Part shown: piece by piece, positions 1 through 9,744 of the stretch
Layout: each line of letters opens with the position of its first letter
How positions within the stretch are numbered: the first letter of the stretch is position 1
NCBI GenBank assembly: GCA_016584305.1
Contig: JACEEZ010000170.1
Coordinates: forward strand, 530,001 to 594,000
Length of the DNA stretch: 64,000 nt
Source of the DNA: Chionoecetes opilio
Taxonomy: Eukaryota; Arthropoda; Malacostraca; Decapoda; Majidae
Reading direction: 5' to 3'
Made by a program: the position numbers and the translations under genes
Notes under the pieces: model-generated
Database searches by the model: none
What the model saw: the letters and a program-made list of their open reading frames with translations, nothing else
Told to the model about the DNA's origin: nothing

Positions 1-410
1 ATACCTCTCGTTTTAGATTGAGGGGCAAGGCTTTCAAGAAGGCTTCCATAGCTTCCCGCTCGATGATGGGTTGCCCTGCTCCATTGAATGCACGGTTGGC
101 CAGTTTGTCGAGCCTGTCTTGCCAAAGGCGCAGGCTCAGGTCCCCCTGTGTTAGAGTGGCGAGGTCCCCTTCGGCTAGCATTTTCTTCATCTGGGTGGCC
201 AATTTCTTTTTTCAATGCTGTCTTCCATTCCTCCCACGTAGCTGCTGTGATGCTGTTGTTACATCATTGCCAACGTCGCCGATGGTAATCTTACACCATT
301 TGGCGCGTCGCCCAGCTGGGATTTCTTGAAGTTCGCAGTGTTAGCTCGAAACGGTTCAGCCAATTGTCAATGGTGTCGTTATCCGGGTTGAAGGGGCGTT
401 GTTTCTCCAT
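1..410 (-). pseudogene. gag-like remnant of an LTR retrotransposon, open at the window edge
   Basis: Reading the minus strand from an ATG at 410, the protein begins MEKQRPFNPDNDTIDNWLNR and continues in a gag-like style, with FELTLRTSRNPSWATRQ followed in other frames by WEEWKTALKKEI and FLKALPLNLKREV. A capsid/nucleocapsid role in a Ty3/gypsy-like element is inferred from this pattern. The frame breaks near 294 (TAA) and again near 240 and 185, so the copy is dead. The protein runs off the left edge. The plus-strand open frame over 18-329 is its antisense shadow. The upstream minus-strand sequence reads as a leader and LTR. Clade assignment is tentative. Confidence 0.55.
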
Positions 411-623
411 GGTGCTCCGTATGTGGCCTGTCGAGGACCACCGCTGCCGCCAGTGTTACGTGGCTATATCAGGTTCTCCCCCTCCGAGGGCCAAAGAAAC
501 TGTAATCTCCGGCTTGTGTTTATTTCCTCTTTGGTTTTACAAGTTCCTTTGGTTACATACAGATATATATTTCACTGCCCCTTGGCAGCGGCTAGGCACC
601 AGACTCCCAGTCCTCCTCGGGTA

Positions 624-860
624 CCAACTGGACAGGGAGCGAGCGTCCCGGTGTGGGTGGCTTGGTGCACGTTGGTGTCCCCTGGGACTGGGTGTCCAAC
701 AGAGAGGGCGGCCAGGAGTCCCACCGCGGTTGGCCTCAGTCACCAACAGGACAGGGATTGAGCGTCCCGGTGTGGGTGGATTGAGGTTGGGCGGTGTCTT
801 CAATGGGCTGGACGTCCAACGGGAGAGGCGACCAGGAGTCTCACCGCGATTGTCTTACCA
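624..860. repeat. tandem duplication, ~121-bp unit
   Basis: Two imperfect copies sit side by side. GAGCGTCCCGGTGTGGGTGG occurs near 640 and again near 760, and the GGCCAGGAGTC...CACCGCG segment near 710 recurs near 832. The duplication lies inside the putative LTR. Confidence 0.75.
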
Positions 861-1199
861 CCGAGGCCTCTGCGGCTCGGTGATGGCGTGATGGGGGAGG
901 TAGGGAAGGGCACCGCAAGGAGCGCCTGTAACTGACGGCGTGCATGGGTCAGTCGGGGTGTGTAAGGCGGGGAACACCCGCCTTTTCCAGCTGCACGGGG
1001 ATCCGCCACAGCCTCCTGTAGATAGTGGAAGAGAGGAACGGGACGGGGAGGACAGGTAGGGAATGACGGAGTGGGAGTAGGAGTTGAGGTGCTCTCACGG
1101 TGACGAGCTGGCGTCAACACCGGAGTAGGGATGGGAGTTGGGTGGCTCTCACGGTGACTGATGGTTGTCTGAACCGGAGTAAGGGAGGTGAGGTGAGGA

Positions 1200-1338
1200 G
1201 AGGATGCCTGGGGGACTTTGCGTCGCGGCCAGGGAGGAGGAGAGGAAGCCTGGGGGACTTTGCGTCGCGGCCAGGGAGGAGGAGAGGAAGCCTGGGGGAC
1301 TTTGCGTCGCGGCCAGGGAGGAGGAGAGGAAGTCTTGG
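1200..1338. repeat. 42-bp tandem repeat (about 3.3 copies)
   Basis: The unit contains CTGGGGGACTTTGCGTCGCG and repeats exactly every 42 bp. Because 42 is 14 codons, all frames stay open and give spurious repetitive proteins on both strands. No coding function is supported. Confidence 0.9.
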
Positions 1339-2047
1339 GGGCATGGCGCTCCAACCAGGGCAGGAAGCCAGCAACAAAGGTAGTTGGGTCAGCAACGACG
1401 ATCTCTCCGAACTTCGTTTCCTAACGACGAAAGCTACAAAGCCTCCCTTTTCGGTCGTTAACGTGTCGGAAGGCGCTGACTGGCTAAGGCGAGTAATGAC
1501 GTCATCAAGCGCGTCATCAGCCACCAGCCAATGATAAACAGTTTTTAAAACTTCTTGACCAATCACAAGTCAGCGAGACATATTTCCGGGGAAGAATGGC
1601 ATGCCAGACTGCCTCTCCCCGCCTTGTCCCCGTCATCTCAAACTAATTCTCGTTTTATTCGGAATGCTTGCGTTTTAAGGAGTTTTAATGTATCAGAAAG
1701 TAAGATGTATAAGTAAGGAGCCTGTGTTGCTAGTGTTTTGGTGGTAGAAGGTGTGTGTGTGGGTTGAAATAGTGAATATTTTGTGATATGGGGAGGCCCG
1801 CGGCAAGGCCTCTCCGTCACTCTGCCTCGCCATCAGTCCCCCTCATCATAACATCTTTAAATCACCCTTATTTAAGGTGACACACGGTGCTACATTGATT
1901 TAGATAATGACAAGTATATATAAAATCTCACCATAATCACCAAGTTGTATAATAACGAGTAATAAGACGTTTAATCCTGCCCAAACCTACAGTGGCGGAG
2001 GAGCTGGCGGCTCCAGCGGCGCCGCCACTCAAACTTTTGAGTAAAAA

Positions 2048-2165
2048 CCCGCAGTTTATCCGCCTCACCTGTGCCTTCTGAAGAAGACAGTCAGCTCCCA
2101 CCGCCTGTGATAGCACCAGGGATCATAGGATTCCTCAAGGGGTCTCGCTCCCCTACTAAATATTA
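2048..2165 (+). pseudogene. LINE 3'-tail fragment (same family as 47353-48043)
   Basis: The sequence TCCGCCTCACCTGTGCCTTC, then a GAAGACAG...CGCCTGTGATAGCA block and a CTCAAGGGGT...CCCTA block, matches the C-terminal codons and 3' UTR of the RNase H-bearing LINE at 47.4-48.0 kb. Only the tail is present. A short CTG run follows at about 2223-2242. From there to about 2690 I see nothing recognisable. Confidence 0.6.
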
Positions 2166-3055
2166 CCAAAGACATCTATCTCCCTTCGTGAAGTTAGTGT
2201 TGATATCCACCTCACGGGCTTCATGCTGCTGCTGCTGCTGCTGCCGAAGGCCGCGCTGCCAGACGTAGATGAGTCCCTTGCTTGTATTTCATCTCTTTAC
2301 TCATATATATGAATAATATCCATCCAAATGCAATCATATGTCTACATTCACCTATAAAAAAGATATTTCATAGCATACCAAGCAATAATGAGCATGTCTG
2401 GAGACTTCCGACCTCTGCTAATACCGGTCTTGAGCAGTCGTTGGCCAGTGTGCACGTTAACGACGAAATCGACGAATTTTCCGCGCTGTGGGTTCCGTCG
2501 TTGGACTAACTACCAAAAAAAGGTCTTTAAGTGTTTTGTGGCTTCTGGCCCAGGACTGAGTGCCTGTGGCTGTGCGCGCGTTATATACCCCTCGCTCTCC
2601 TTGAGCTTGAACTTGAGTGCGGCCACCATGCTGATCATTCCCGTGTCTTGATTGTGGCTGTGTCTTCGTCACACCTATCTTGAATCAATTAATTCACGAG
2701 AAGTCCTTACAAGACGGACGCCAAACACATACCTTCCACGAGGGTTGCGGGGGAACGTCTCCCTCACACGACCATCCACGGACAGGCTTGGCGAGAGAGA
2801 GAGAGTGAGTCCACGGTGACGGTGACTGTTCCCAGTGGGAAAAACAAAAACGTACCATTACCAACGCTCAAAACGTAAAAAAGTACCACATGACAGAAAA
2901 AATGTATCAAAAAAGTATCCATTACTGATTTTTATAAGATATTTTATAATGAAGAAATTACTAAATATTATGAAATCCTTGTTAATCATAATTAAATTTA
3001 AGACAACATCTTACGCCTGGCAGCGACGAAGAGTGTCTACAGTCTGCTGCAGCAT

Positions 3056-3625
3056 AATGGACCCTACTCATAACTACGTCACGGTTTGTTTACATCGGTG
3101 CATTGTGGGGATAAGGCGGGGTCGCCGCGGGTGGACCTACGAAGGGAAAACTACGGCGATGGAGGAATTTAGAGTTATTTTGCGCGAAATTGATATTCCA
3201 GGTGCTATATTACTGTGCTCTGTTCTCGCTGACAACACTATAGAGAAGACCTGAGGTAATGGCTGATGTGCAGAGGCTTCTAAACCAAGAAAACAGAGTC
3301 ATAACAGAGCCTCGTCAAAAGGTAAGCAACTGGTAGGTACGTAACGTGTCCCTACCACTTGCTTACTTCTTAATGAGACTCTGCTGTGACTGTTTTCCTG
3401 GTTTAGAAGCCTCTGCACATCAACCATCACCTCAGGTCTTCTCTATGTTGTCAGCAAGCACGGAAATATAGCACCTGGAATATCAATTTCGCCCAAAACA
3501 ACTCTAATTTTTTTCATCGTCGTAGTCTTCTCTTTGTAGGTTGTATACATATTCATGGTTATGATAGTATTAAAATACCTTATAATTGAGTTCCTTTGTT
3601 GTCTTTTCTCATAATAAGTAGGGTA
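3056..3625. repeat. palindromic family B, left arm (copy 1)
   Basis: This stretch is nearly identical to 25075-25635 and, inverted, to 27345-27905. It starts near CATAACTACGTCA and contains its own hairpin: GCAGAGGCTTCTAAACCA near 3270 is inverted as TGGTTTAGAAGCCTCTGC near 3400, with the axis near 3345. The matching right arm is missing in this copy. Confidence 0.85.
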
Positions 3626-4425
3626 TTATTCTAGTGTTTGCCCATACTCCCCCTCTTCCACAAAACAAGCTTGGGGACCTGGGGAAATGCGGGATTTTGG
3701 CTGGGGTACAAAATATGCGTCGCAACCACATAGTTTCGAGTTAGGGGTGTTGTAAAAATTGCCTAGATCAAGGGAAAATTCATTGGATTTCTTCTGATCC
3801 AGAAACGTGTGAACCTGACGATCCTCACAGAATGATGACCGAAGTGTCGAGAACCCCCCAACAGGGGGGTTCTCGGGGGGAACCCCCCAGCTAGGAGGTA
3901 GCTTATATTTGGTTAGGTTAAGGTAGGTTAATTTGGTTAGGTTATATTTGGTTAGGTTAGGTTTAGTTAGATTGGTTTGGTTAGATTTGGTTAGGTTAGA
4001 TTTGGTTAGGTTAACTTAGGTTATATTTGGTTAGGTAGGTTAGGTTAATTTTGGTTAGGCAAATTTCTCTAGATATAAGGTAATTACCCTAGATCTAGGG
4101 AATTTTACCCCCCATACACAACTCTTAAATAATGTGTTTCCGACGCATAATTTGTTCCCCACCCGAAAACCCCGCATTCCCACAGGTCTCCAAACTTGTT
4201 TGGTAAACTTGGGAGAGTATGGGCAAACACTATAATTTTATATGTGGGGTTTAATATTTAATGTGGGGTTTTCGGGTGGGGAACAAATTATGCGTCGGAA
4301 ACACATAATTTAAGAGTTGTGTATGGGTGGTAAAATATCCTAGATCTAGGGTAATTACCTTATATCTAGAGAAATTTGCCTAACCAAAAATAACCTAACC
4401 TAAGCAAATATAACCTAAGCTAACC
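3626..4425. repeat. palindromic family C module with TTAGGTT tracts (copy 1)
   Basis: It opens CTAGTGTTTGCCCATACTC near 3632, and the inverted form GAGTATGGGCAAACACTA occurs near 4215. Between them are GGTTAGGTTATATTTGGTTA tracts and the small palindrome CCCTAGATCTAGGG. A partial third inverted module follows to about 4425. Confidence 0.8.
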
Positions 4426-4692
4426 TGGTGGTGTGGTGGTGGTGGTGGTGGTGGTGTGGTGGTGGTGGTGGTGGTGGTGGTGATGGTGGTGGTGGTGGTG
4501 GTGGTGGTGATGGTGATGGTGTAGGTGGTGGTGGTGGTGGTGGTAGTGGTGGTGATGGTGGTGTGGGGGTGGTGGTGGTGATGGTGGTGGTGGTGGTGGT
4601 AGTGGTGTGGTGGTGATGGTGGTGGTGGTGGTGGTGGTGTGGTGGTGGTGGTGATGGTGTGGTGGTGGTGGTGGTGGTGGTGGTGGTGGTGG
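4424..4692. repeat. (GGT)n microsatellite with GGTGAT interruptions
   Basis: Almost pure GGT/GGTGTGGT repeats. The poly-His, poly-Thr and poly-Pro frames on the minus strand are artefacts of the repeat. Confidence 0.97.
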
Positions 4693-5900
4693 TATTTCAT
4701 AATTGTTATATGCAAATGTTGAAGCTCCCTTCGCTCGCTTGGACAACTCCTCTCTGTACCCACGGCTGAAATGGCATATTTAACACCTCACACACACCCT
4801 ACCACGTATATAACGCCACGTTAACCCTAGATAACACCTATAACGGTATTAGAAACACGAATTATAGTGGTTATATGAGGCCTAACACAAGCGGCCTGCC
4901 TCCTAGGCTCAGACACTGTTATTGCGAGGGCTACGAGTCGAACACATTTGATTTCCACTACACTAATGCACTACTTTCGCCACTGCACTAATGTCGCCAG
5001 GCACAATATATTACGAATTTTACCATAAATGTTAAAAACTCGCTTCGCTCGCTTGGACAAAGAGTTAGGAGACGAAATATAACCTTTTGTGCCAAATTTC
5101 TTCCTTTACGCCTGTATACCCGTTGCCTACAAAAGTCACAAGAAGAAGAAGAAGAATTCGTGGAAACATTTTACAAGCCTATATGACACCCGATTTCGGC
5201 TGAAATAGGTGTCCAAGCGAGCGAAGCGAGCTTGGACAATTAAGGCAAGAAAGGTCACATTTGAAGCTCTGTAACTCTTATGAGAAATAACATAACAACA
5301 TCTGTTTTTTATACTACCAACGTATGGCTGTTTATTAATAATAAGAAATAGTTGTTCACTTATTCGCCATTAGATGCGAATCAAGAAAAGCTCCGTGTGG
5401 CCAAAAATGTGACCCAACCGACATACTCTGTATGGCCAAAAATGTAGCCCAGTTCATTCTCCCGGCCATTACTGAGCATGTTTTGTGTTCTGTTCTGAGT
5501 CTACGTGCCATGAATACAGCCCTAATATTGACTCATCGATTGTTGATTTAGGGTTGATAAAATAATAAGCATATTTGTTGTACATATAAACCGTGTCACT
5601 TACGATAACCTCGCTTCTATGACGCAGTAACTGAACTTTACTAAATAACTGTTACGTGGGCGTATCACTTCCTTCTTGCACACGTGCACTGTCACGAGAA
5701 AGTCACATTATAACATGTTTAGTCTTCAAACAACTAATAGTACAGATAGAAATAACAAAAACTTACAATGTTGGGTGAGCATGTCCTCTTGTCCCTCTCC
5801 GTAATGGCGTCTTGGAGCTCGGTGCACCGTGCGTACTGCGCATTGCCCCATCAGCTGTTGCGTCCTCGGGTCCAGGGTTTTCACGGGTTCACATAAATCA
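4693..5900. other. non-coding interior of the hAT-like element
   Basis: I see no gene. The motif TTCGCTCGCTTGGACAA occurs near 4730 and 5043 and is inverted near 5215. The phrase TGGCCAAAAATGT occurs twice near 5398 and 5432. Confidence 0.5.
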
Positions 5901-6349
5901 AAAACAATAATTCGAGGTAAAAAAAAAAATTGAATCTATAGCGGGCCTTTTATTTCGATTTTTTCATATTACCCTGGACGCATCGATAATACGAAAAATA
6001 TTTTTTTTTTTTACTAAAATGATAAAAAGTATCAATTTTTTCCTCAATGTCAATTTCGTATCATTTTAGTCTAGCGTCGTAAAAACGTACCGGTACCGGC
6101 AAAAAGTATCAAAATGGTACTTTCGTACCGTCACTGGGAACCCTGAGTCCACCTGCTCCCTCTCTCGCCTTGCCCGAATAGCGTCGTGACGTCACAAGAG
6201 CGACTACGAACAAATTGACAAAACGAGACCAATGCACCCTAATTTCTTCTAGTCAATAAAGCACATTAAATAATACAAATTATTTGGACTGAGGAGTGAA
6301 AAAAAATTGCTATTTATCAAGTGGTTACATATTACTTAAGATCGTCTAG

Positions 6350-6664
6350 ATGTAAATTTTCCGTCGACCAAGTGAATCTTATTTCCCTCATTACACTATG
6401 CTGACAAGTGGCATGATCTCGTCCACCCACCTGTCCACCCCAAGACAGCCGTCCACCCCTCACTTAGTCTCGTCCACCCAGGTTGAATATCACTGCCCTA
6501 GAGCATGGCTGAGTTTCTGGGTGTCAAGGTATCTAGTTCTGTTCTTGGTTCCACACTTTATGTACACGAGCCATGGGATGATCTTGCTGACAATGAAATA
6601 GTGTCCGTTCATATCTGTCATAAATTAACCAAACCTAAATCAAACCTAACAAAACTAAATGTAT
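6350..6664. other. unassigned spacer
   Basis: It holds short GTCCACCC direct repeats near 6420-6480 (CGTCCACCCACCTGTCCACC style). No gene or recognised element is seen. Confidence 0.4.
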
Positions 6665-6968
6665 CCATTTTTTTATTTTTTACGTTCGGGCCTATAGCGC
6701 TTGTAGGCATCTGGAGACTCGAGATGTCGGTTCTCTTGCCAGTGGCGCAGGCTGGATTTTTTATGGTGACACCTGTGGTCTTAGGTGAAGATCCCGTTTT
6801 CTATGATGTCCGTATCTTCAATTAGGCACATGTTGCCCCTGGAGTTTCTTCGTCACACTCGCAATCAAAGGACAGGTATGTGGGTTTCTTCGGCCACTCG
6901 ATGATGGATTTGACAGTTGCTCCTTGGTGGGAATTGAACTCGGGACCTTCTGTATCTAAACGCAGGGT
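6665..6968 (-). mobile_element. tRNA-derived SINE, family S2
   Basis: It shares GGGCCTATAGCGC, TGGCGCAGGCTG, CATGTTGCCCC and CGGCCACTCGA blocks with the split copy at 43.3/44.9 kb. The minus strand reads GGTCCCGAGTTCAATTCC, a tRNA B-box-like sequence. The outermost tRNA 5' part is degraded near 6965. Confidence 0.7.
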
Positions 6969-7600
6969 TGTTGATTTTTTTATTTTAATTTATTTTTTCT
7001 CCGATTTATTTGATTTAAATCAGATTTATTTTATTTAAATCAATTTTTTGTATTTTTATTAATTTGATGTTCTACATGAAATCTAACTACTACAGGATAT
7101 TATTTAGCATATATATAACTAAAAAGAGATGGAATAAGTGAATAAAAAATGCATATAACATGAAATACAGATGAATTTATATATTTTATATTTCTGTGAT
7201 GGATGTTTTCACATCAATAGTGTAATGCCAGAATATTGTAACATTCTCCTCCTCTTCTCTCCTCTTCTCTCCTCTCCTTCCCATTTTCTCTCCCACCGTC
7301 CCCCCCCCCCTTCTCTGTTCCTCTCCCCTGTCTTTCCCTGCACCATCTCCCTTCTCTCTATAATGCTAGAATTACACATAGTGTCCCGAGTCTCATGCGT
7401 TGTATTGAAAGGTCTTAATAACAATTTATTTATTTATTCTAGGCTAAGTGAACATAGTAGGTACAGTTGTTTAGGTGAGGAATTTTTTTCTTTTGTAACA
7501 GTTCTATCATTCTTTCGTTCTTTCTTCTTTCCCTACCGTTCCGTACCGTACCGTACCGTACCCCCCCCCCTACACGACCAAAAAGATTCACTTATTTCTG
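6969..7600. repeat. low-complexity spacer
   Basis: AT-rich TTATTTAAATCA repeats lie near 6980-7070, a CT-rich tract at about 7245-7350, and CCGTA pentamers ending in a C run near 7540-7570. No gene is supported. Confidence 0.7.
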
Positions 7601-8031
7601 TGGATTTTTAATTTCGCGGAAGGGATGTTATCATAGAAACACAGATATCTGATACAGTGATACTTACTATGTCTGATCAGGGATCTATGTCAGGGATCGG
7701 CATCACAATCTGATACAGAGGAAACACTAGTTTCCCCGCCCCCTTTGGCTTAAACAATTAAAGACTTGGCCGCCATAAATAGGCCGCCGTACCTCCCGCC
7801 GTACCTGCCCGCTGAGCCACAAGTTAGCTACGACACAGGCCGCATTTAAGATTCCATCCGCCAACAATGATTATGAAGTTAGTTAGTTTAAATAAAGTGA
7901 TGGGTGGTTATAGGCCTGGTTATGCGCCTTGTTAGGCCAGCCAACAGCACACCCACACTTAGGGCTCATAAACATTTATCCAACTTGTTATTTTCTTTTC
8001 TTTTTTTCATATCATTAAATCAATTAAAATC

Positions 8032-9741
8032 ATGGCGGAAGGGACTAAATCATTAGCTGCTAAATTAGGTTGGCTGACACGATTATATAATACGTGTGAT
8101 GAAGCAGCTGGGACTAGCCCTATAGACTATAATAGTTTAAAGTCTGGTCTGCTAATGCTAGAAACTAAATGGGATAATTATGAAAAGGCTTACTTTCAAT
8201 TATTAGAAGCTGGGGATAAAAAATTAATTAATTATGAGTCCAAGTATGATCAAGAATGTACCAAATACATGAAAACAGTACTCACATATGAAAACTTAGT
8301 GCGTGAACAGAAACCCACAGCCAAAGCCTTTTTACCCCAACTTAAATTACCAGATTTGTCATTGCCTCATTTTGAGGGTGAGAATTGGTATTCTTTCTGG
8401 GATAAATTCAAATTAATTGATAATAGGACTGATCTAACAGAGGTGCACAAATTAACCTATTTGTTAGGTCAGTTGAGAGGTCCTGCATATTTGCTGGTGA
8501 AGGAATTAACCGTAGAAAATGCCAATTATAATGTGACACTCAAAATTCTTAGAGATAATTATGAAGATAAAGATCAGATAACAAAGAATCTTTTCTGCAA
8601 GTTCATGGATCTACTGAGCCCTTCTCACAATCATAGAGAATTGGAAGAGTTCAGAATAACTTTAAGTTGCACACTAAGGGCCATTGAAGCGCATAAACCC
8701 TTGACAGAATCAGACTGGATGGTTAGTATCATGATATGGAGAAAACTACCAACCAGGATGCGAGACCGCTTAAATCAAAGGTACAATAGTAATTACTTCA
8801 CGGTCAAGCAAATAGAGGAGGGATTATTACAAGAGTGCAAACATTTACAAGGTATTGAGCAGGAACACCCCCACAGGGAGATTGAGATAACTAGACCTAA
8901 AGTTAATCAGCGATATCAGCCACCTTTAGAGTTTAGAGAGCCCTCATTGGTGGGTAGTTATCTCGCTCCTACTAAAGTTACGATGGGAAGAAAACCGGTA
9001 AATAAATTTCAAGCTAGACCAGCCGGTAAACCATCGCCAAGACCTACTCAAAGAACAGGTGGCATTTCTAAATATAGGGTTATTTCAAGTGAATTCAGAA
9101 AAAAATGTGCTTTCTGCGAGGAAGAACATCAACCCGACACTTGTAAAATATACCCAGATTATTCCACTAGGAACAAAAGGTTAAAAGACCTGGGTAACTG
9201 CCCAACCTGCCTTAGTGGTAAACATGCCATACAAGCCTGTCCTATTAGCCTAACTACTTGTTGGAAGTGTAGAAAATCCATTCATCACGTAGCATTATGT
9301 CCTAATGGTGATGGGAGAGCAGACCCTACGATTGTTAAAATGGCAGTAACTAGTATGAGTAGTTCATCCGCTGTCCCTACGGCAGAATTAAGGGTGAGCA
9401 ATAACGGTAAATCCGCCATAGTTAAAACAATGTTTGACAGTGGAGCACAAAGATCATTTATTAGTGGAGAGATAGTTGCCTTATTGCAACTCCCTGTAAT
9501 TAGCAAGGTGAACTTAGCCATTTCGGGCTTTCTGGCCAATAAAGAAGCTCAAAGTTTTGACATTGTGCGACCCCTAGTTCAATTGGGTAGCTATCAATGT
9601 AGGGTAGCTGCTGTAGTTAATGACATCGGTATAAATTTAACGGTAAAAGGACTTAAATCTACAGCTGAAACTTTGAAACAGGAAGGTGTTAGACTAGTTA
9701 GAAATACCTTTGAAGATGTTGATGGCCCATACCATTTTTAA
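8032..9741 (+). CDS. BEL/Pao gag and aspartic protease (569 aa)
   Basis: The first 300 or so residues match the DUF1759/gag style of BEL/Pao elements (LPHFEGENWYSFWDKFK, ANYNVTLKILRDNYED). Residues about 360-425 hold cysteine-rich knuckle segments (CAFCEEEHQPDTCK, CPTCLSGKHAIQAC, CWKCRKSIHHVALC). The protease follows near residue 466, with the active-site pattern FDSGAQRSFI. The chosen ATG follows an AT-rich leader and is the first in a long open frame. The frame stops at 9741 where the polyprotein should continue into RT, so the gag-protease half is open but the pol half is not. A virus-like-particle and maturation role is known for the family. Activity of this copy is not expected. Confidence 0.92.
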   Translation: MAEGTKSLAAKLGWLTRLYNTCDEAAGTSPIDYNSLKSGLLMLETKWDNYEKAYFQLLEAGDKKLINYESKYDQECTKYMKTVLTYENLVREQKPTAKAFLPQLKLPDLSLPHFEGENWYSFWDKFKLIDNRTDLTEVHKLTYLLGQLRGPAYLLVKELTVENANYNVTLKILRDNYEDKDQITKNLFCKFMDLLSPSHNHRELEEFRITLSCTLRAIEAHKPLTESDWMVSIMIWRKLPTRMRDRLNQRYNSNYFTVKQIEEGLLQECKHLQGIEQEHPHREIEITRPKVNQRYQPPLEFREPSLVGSYLAPTKVTMGRKPVNKFQARPAGKPSPRPTQRTGGISKYRVISSEFRKKCAFCEEEHQPDTCKIYPDYSTRNKRLKDLGNCPTCLSGKHAIQACPISLTTCWKCRKSIHHVALCPNGDGRADPTIVKMAVTSMSSSSAVPTAELRVSNNGKSAIVKTMFDSGAQRSFISGEIVALLQLPVISKVNLAISGFLANKEAQSFDIVRPLVQLGSYQCRVAAVVNDIGINLTVKGLKSTAETLKQEGVRLVRNTFEDVDGPYHF

Positions 9742-9744
9742 TAA

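Larger units (their letters stand above)
454..1853 (-). repeat. putative LTR of the gag-bearing element
   Basis: On the minus strand the segment begins TGTTATGATGAGG near 1853 and ends CGTAACA at 454, giving TG...CA termini. The gag ATG lies about 45 bp further downstream. Just inside gag-ward is TGGCGGCAGCGG, which could be a primer binding site (tRNA-Ser-like, weak). An AATAAA signal lies on the minus strand near 520, as expected near the R/U5 border. The partner LTR is outside the window, so this is inference. Confidence 0.4.
2815..6144. mobile_element. hAT-like element, ~3.3 kb, 8-bp TSD GAGTCCAC
   Basis: GAGTCCAC occurs at 2807-2814 and 6145-6152. Just inside are inverted GTTCCCAGTG (left) and CACTGGGAAC (right), with further similarity between GTACC-rich stretches. 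The left end carries about 10 extra bases outside the matched TIR. No transposase is visible. The inside holds palindromic families B and C and a GGT microsatellite. The hAT assignment rests on TSD length and TIR style. Confidence 0.6.
2690..6340 (+). mobile_element. LTR-like repeat family A, copy 3, split by an insertion
   Basis: Sequence at 2690-2814 (CTTCCACGAGGGTTGCGGGG, then a GA-rich run) and 6145-6340 (CTCCCTCTCTCGCC, GTGACGTCAC, GGACTGAGGAGTGAA, AAATTGCTATTTATCAAGTGG) aligns in order with 34790-35030 of copy 2. The intervening 3.3 kb is foreign. Outer ends are degraded. Confidence 0.65.

Noticed and set aside
800..1566. Pro/Arg-rich repeat proteins
   Set aside because: The 42-bp repeat is a multiple of three, so every frame stays open. 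Position inside a putative LTR argues against a gene.
4395..4763. Poly-His/Pro/Thr ORFs on the minus strand
   Set aside because: They are translations of a GGT microsatellite. Both overlapping frames are equally open.
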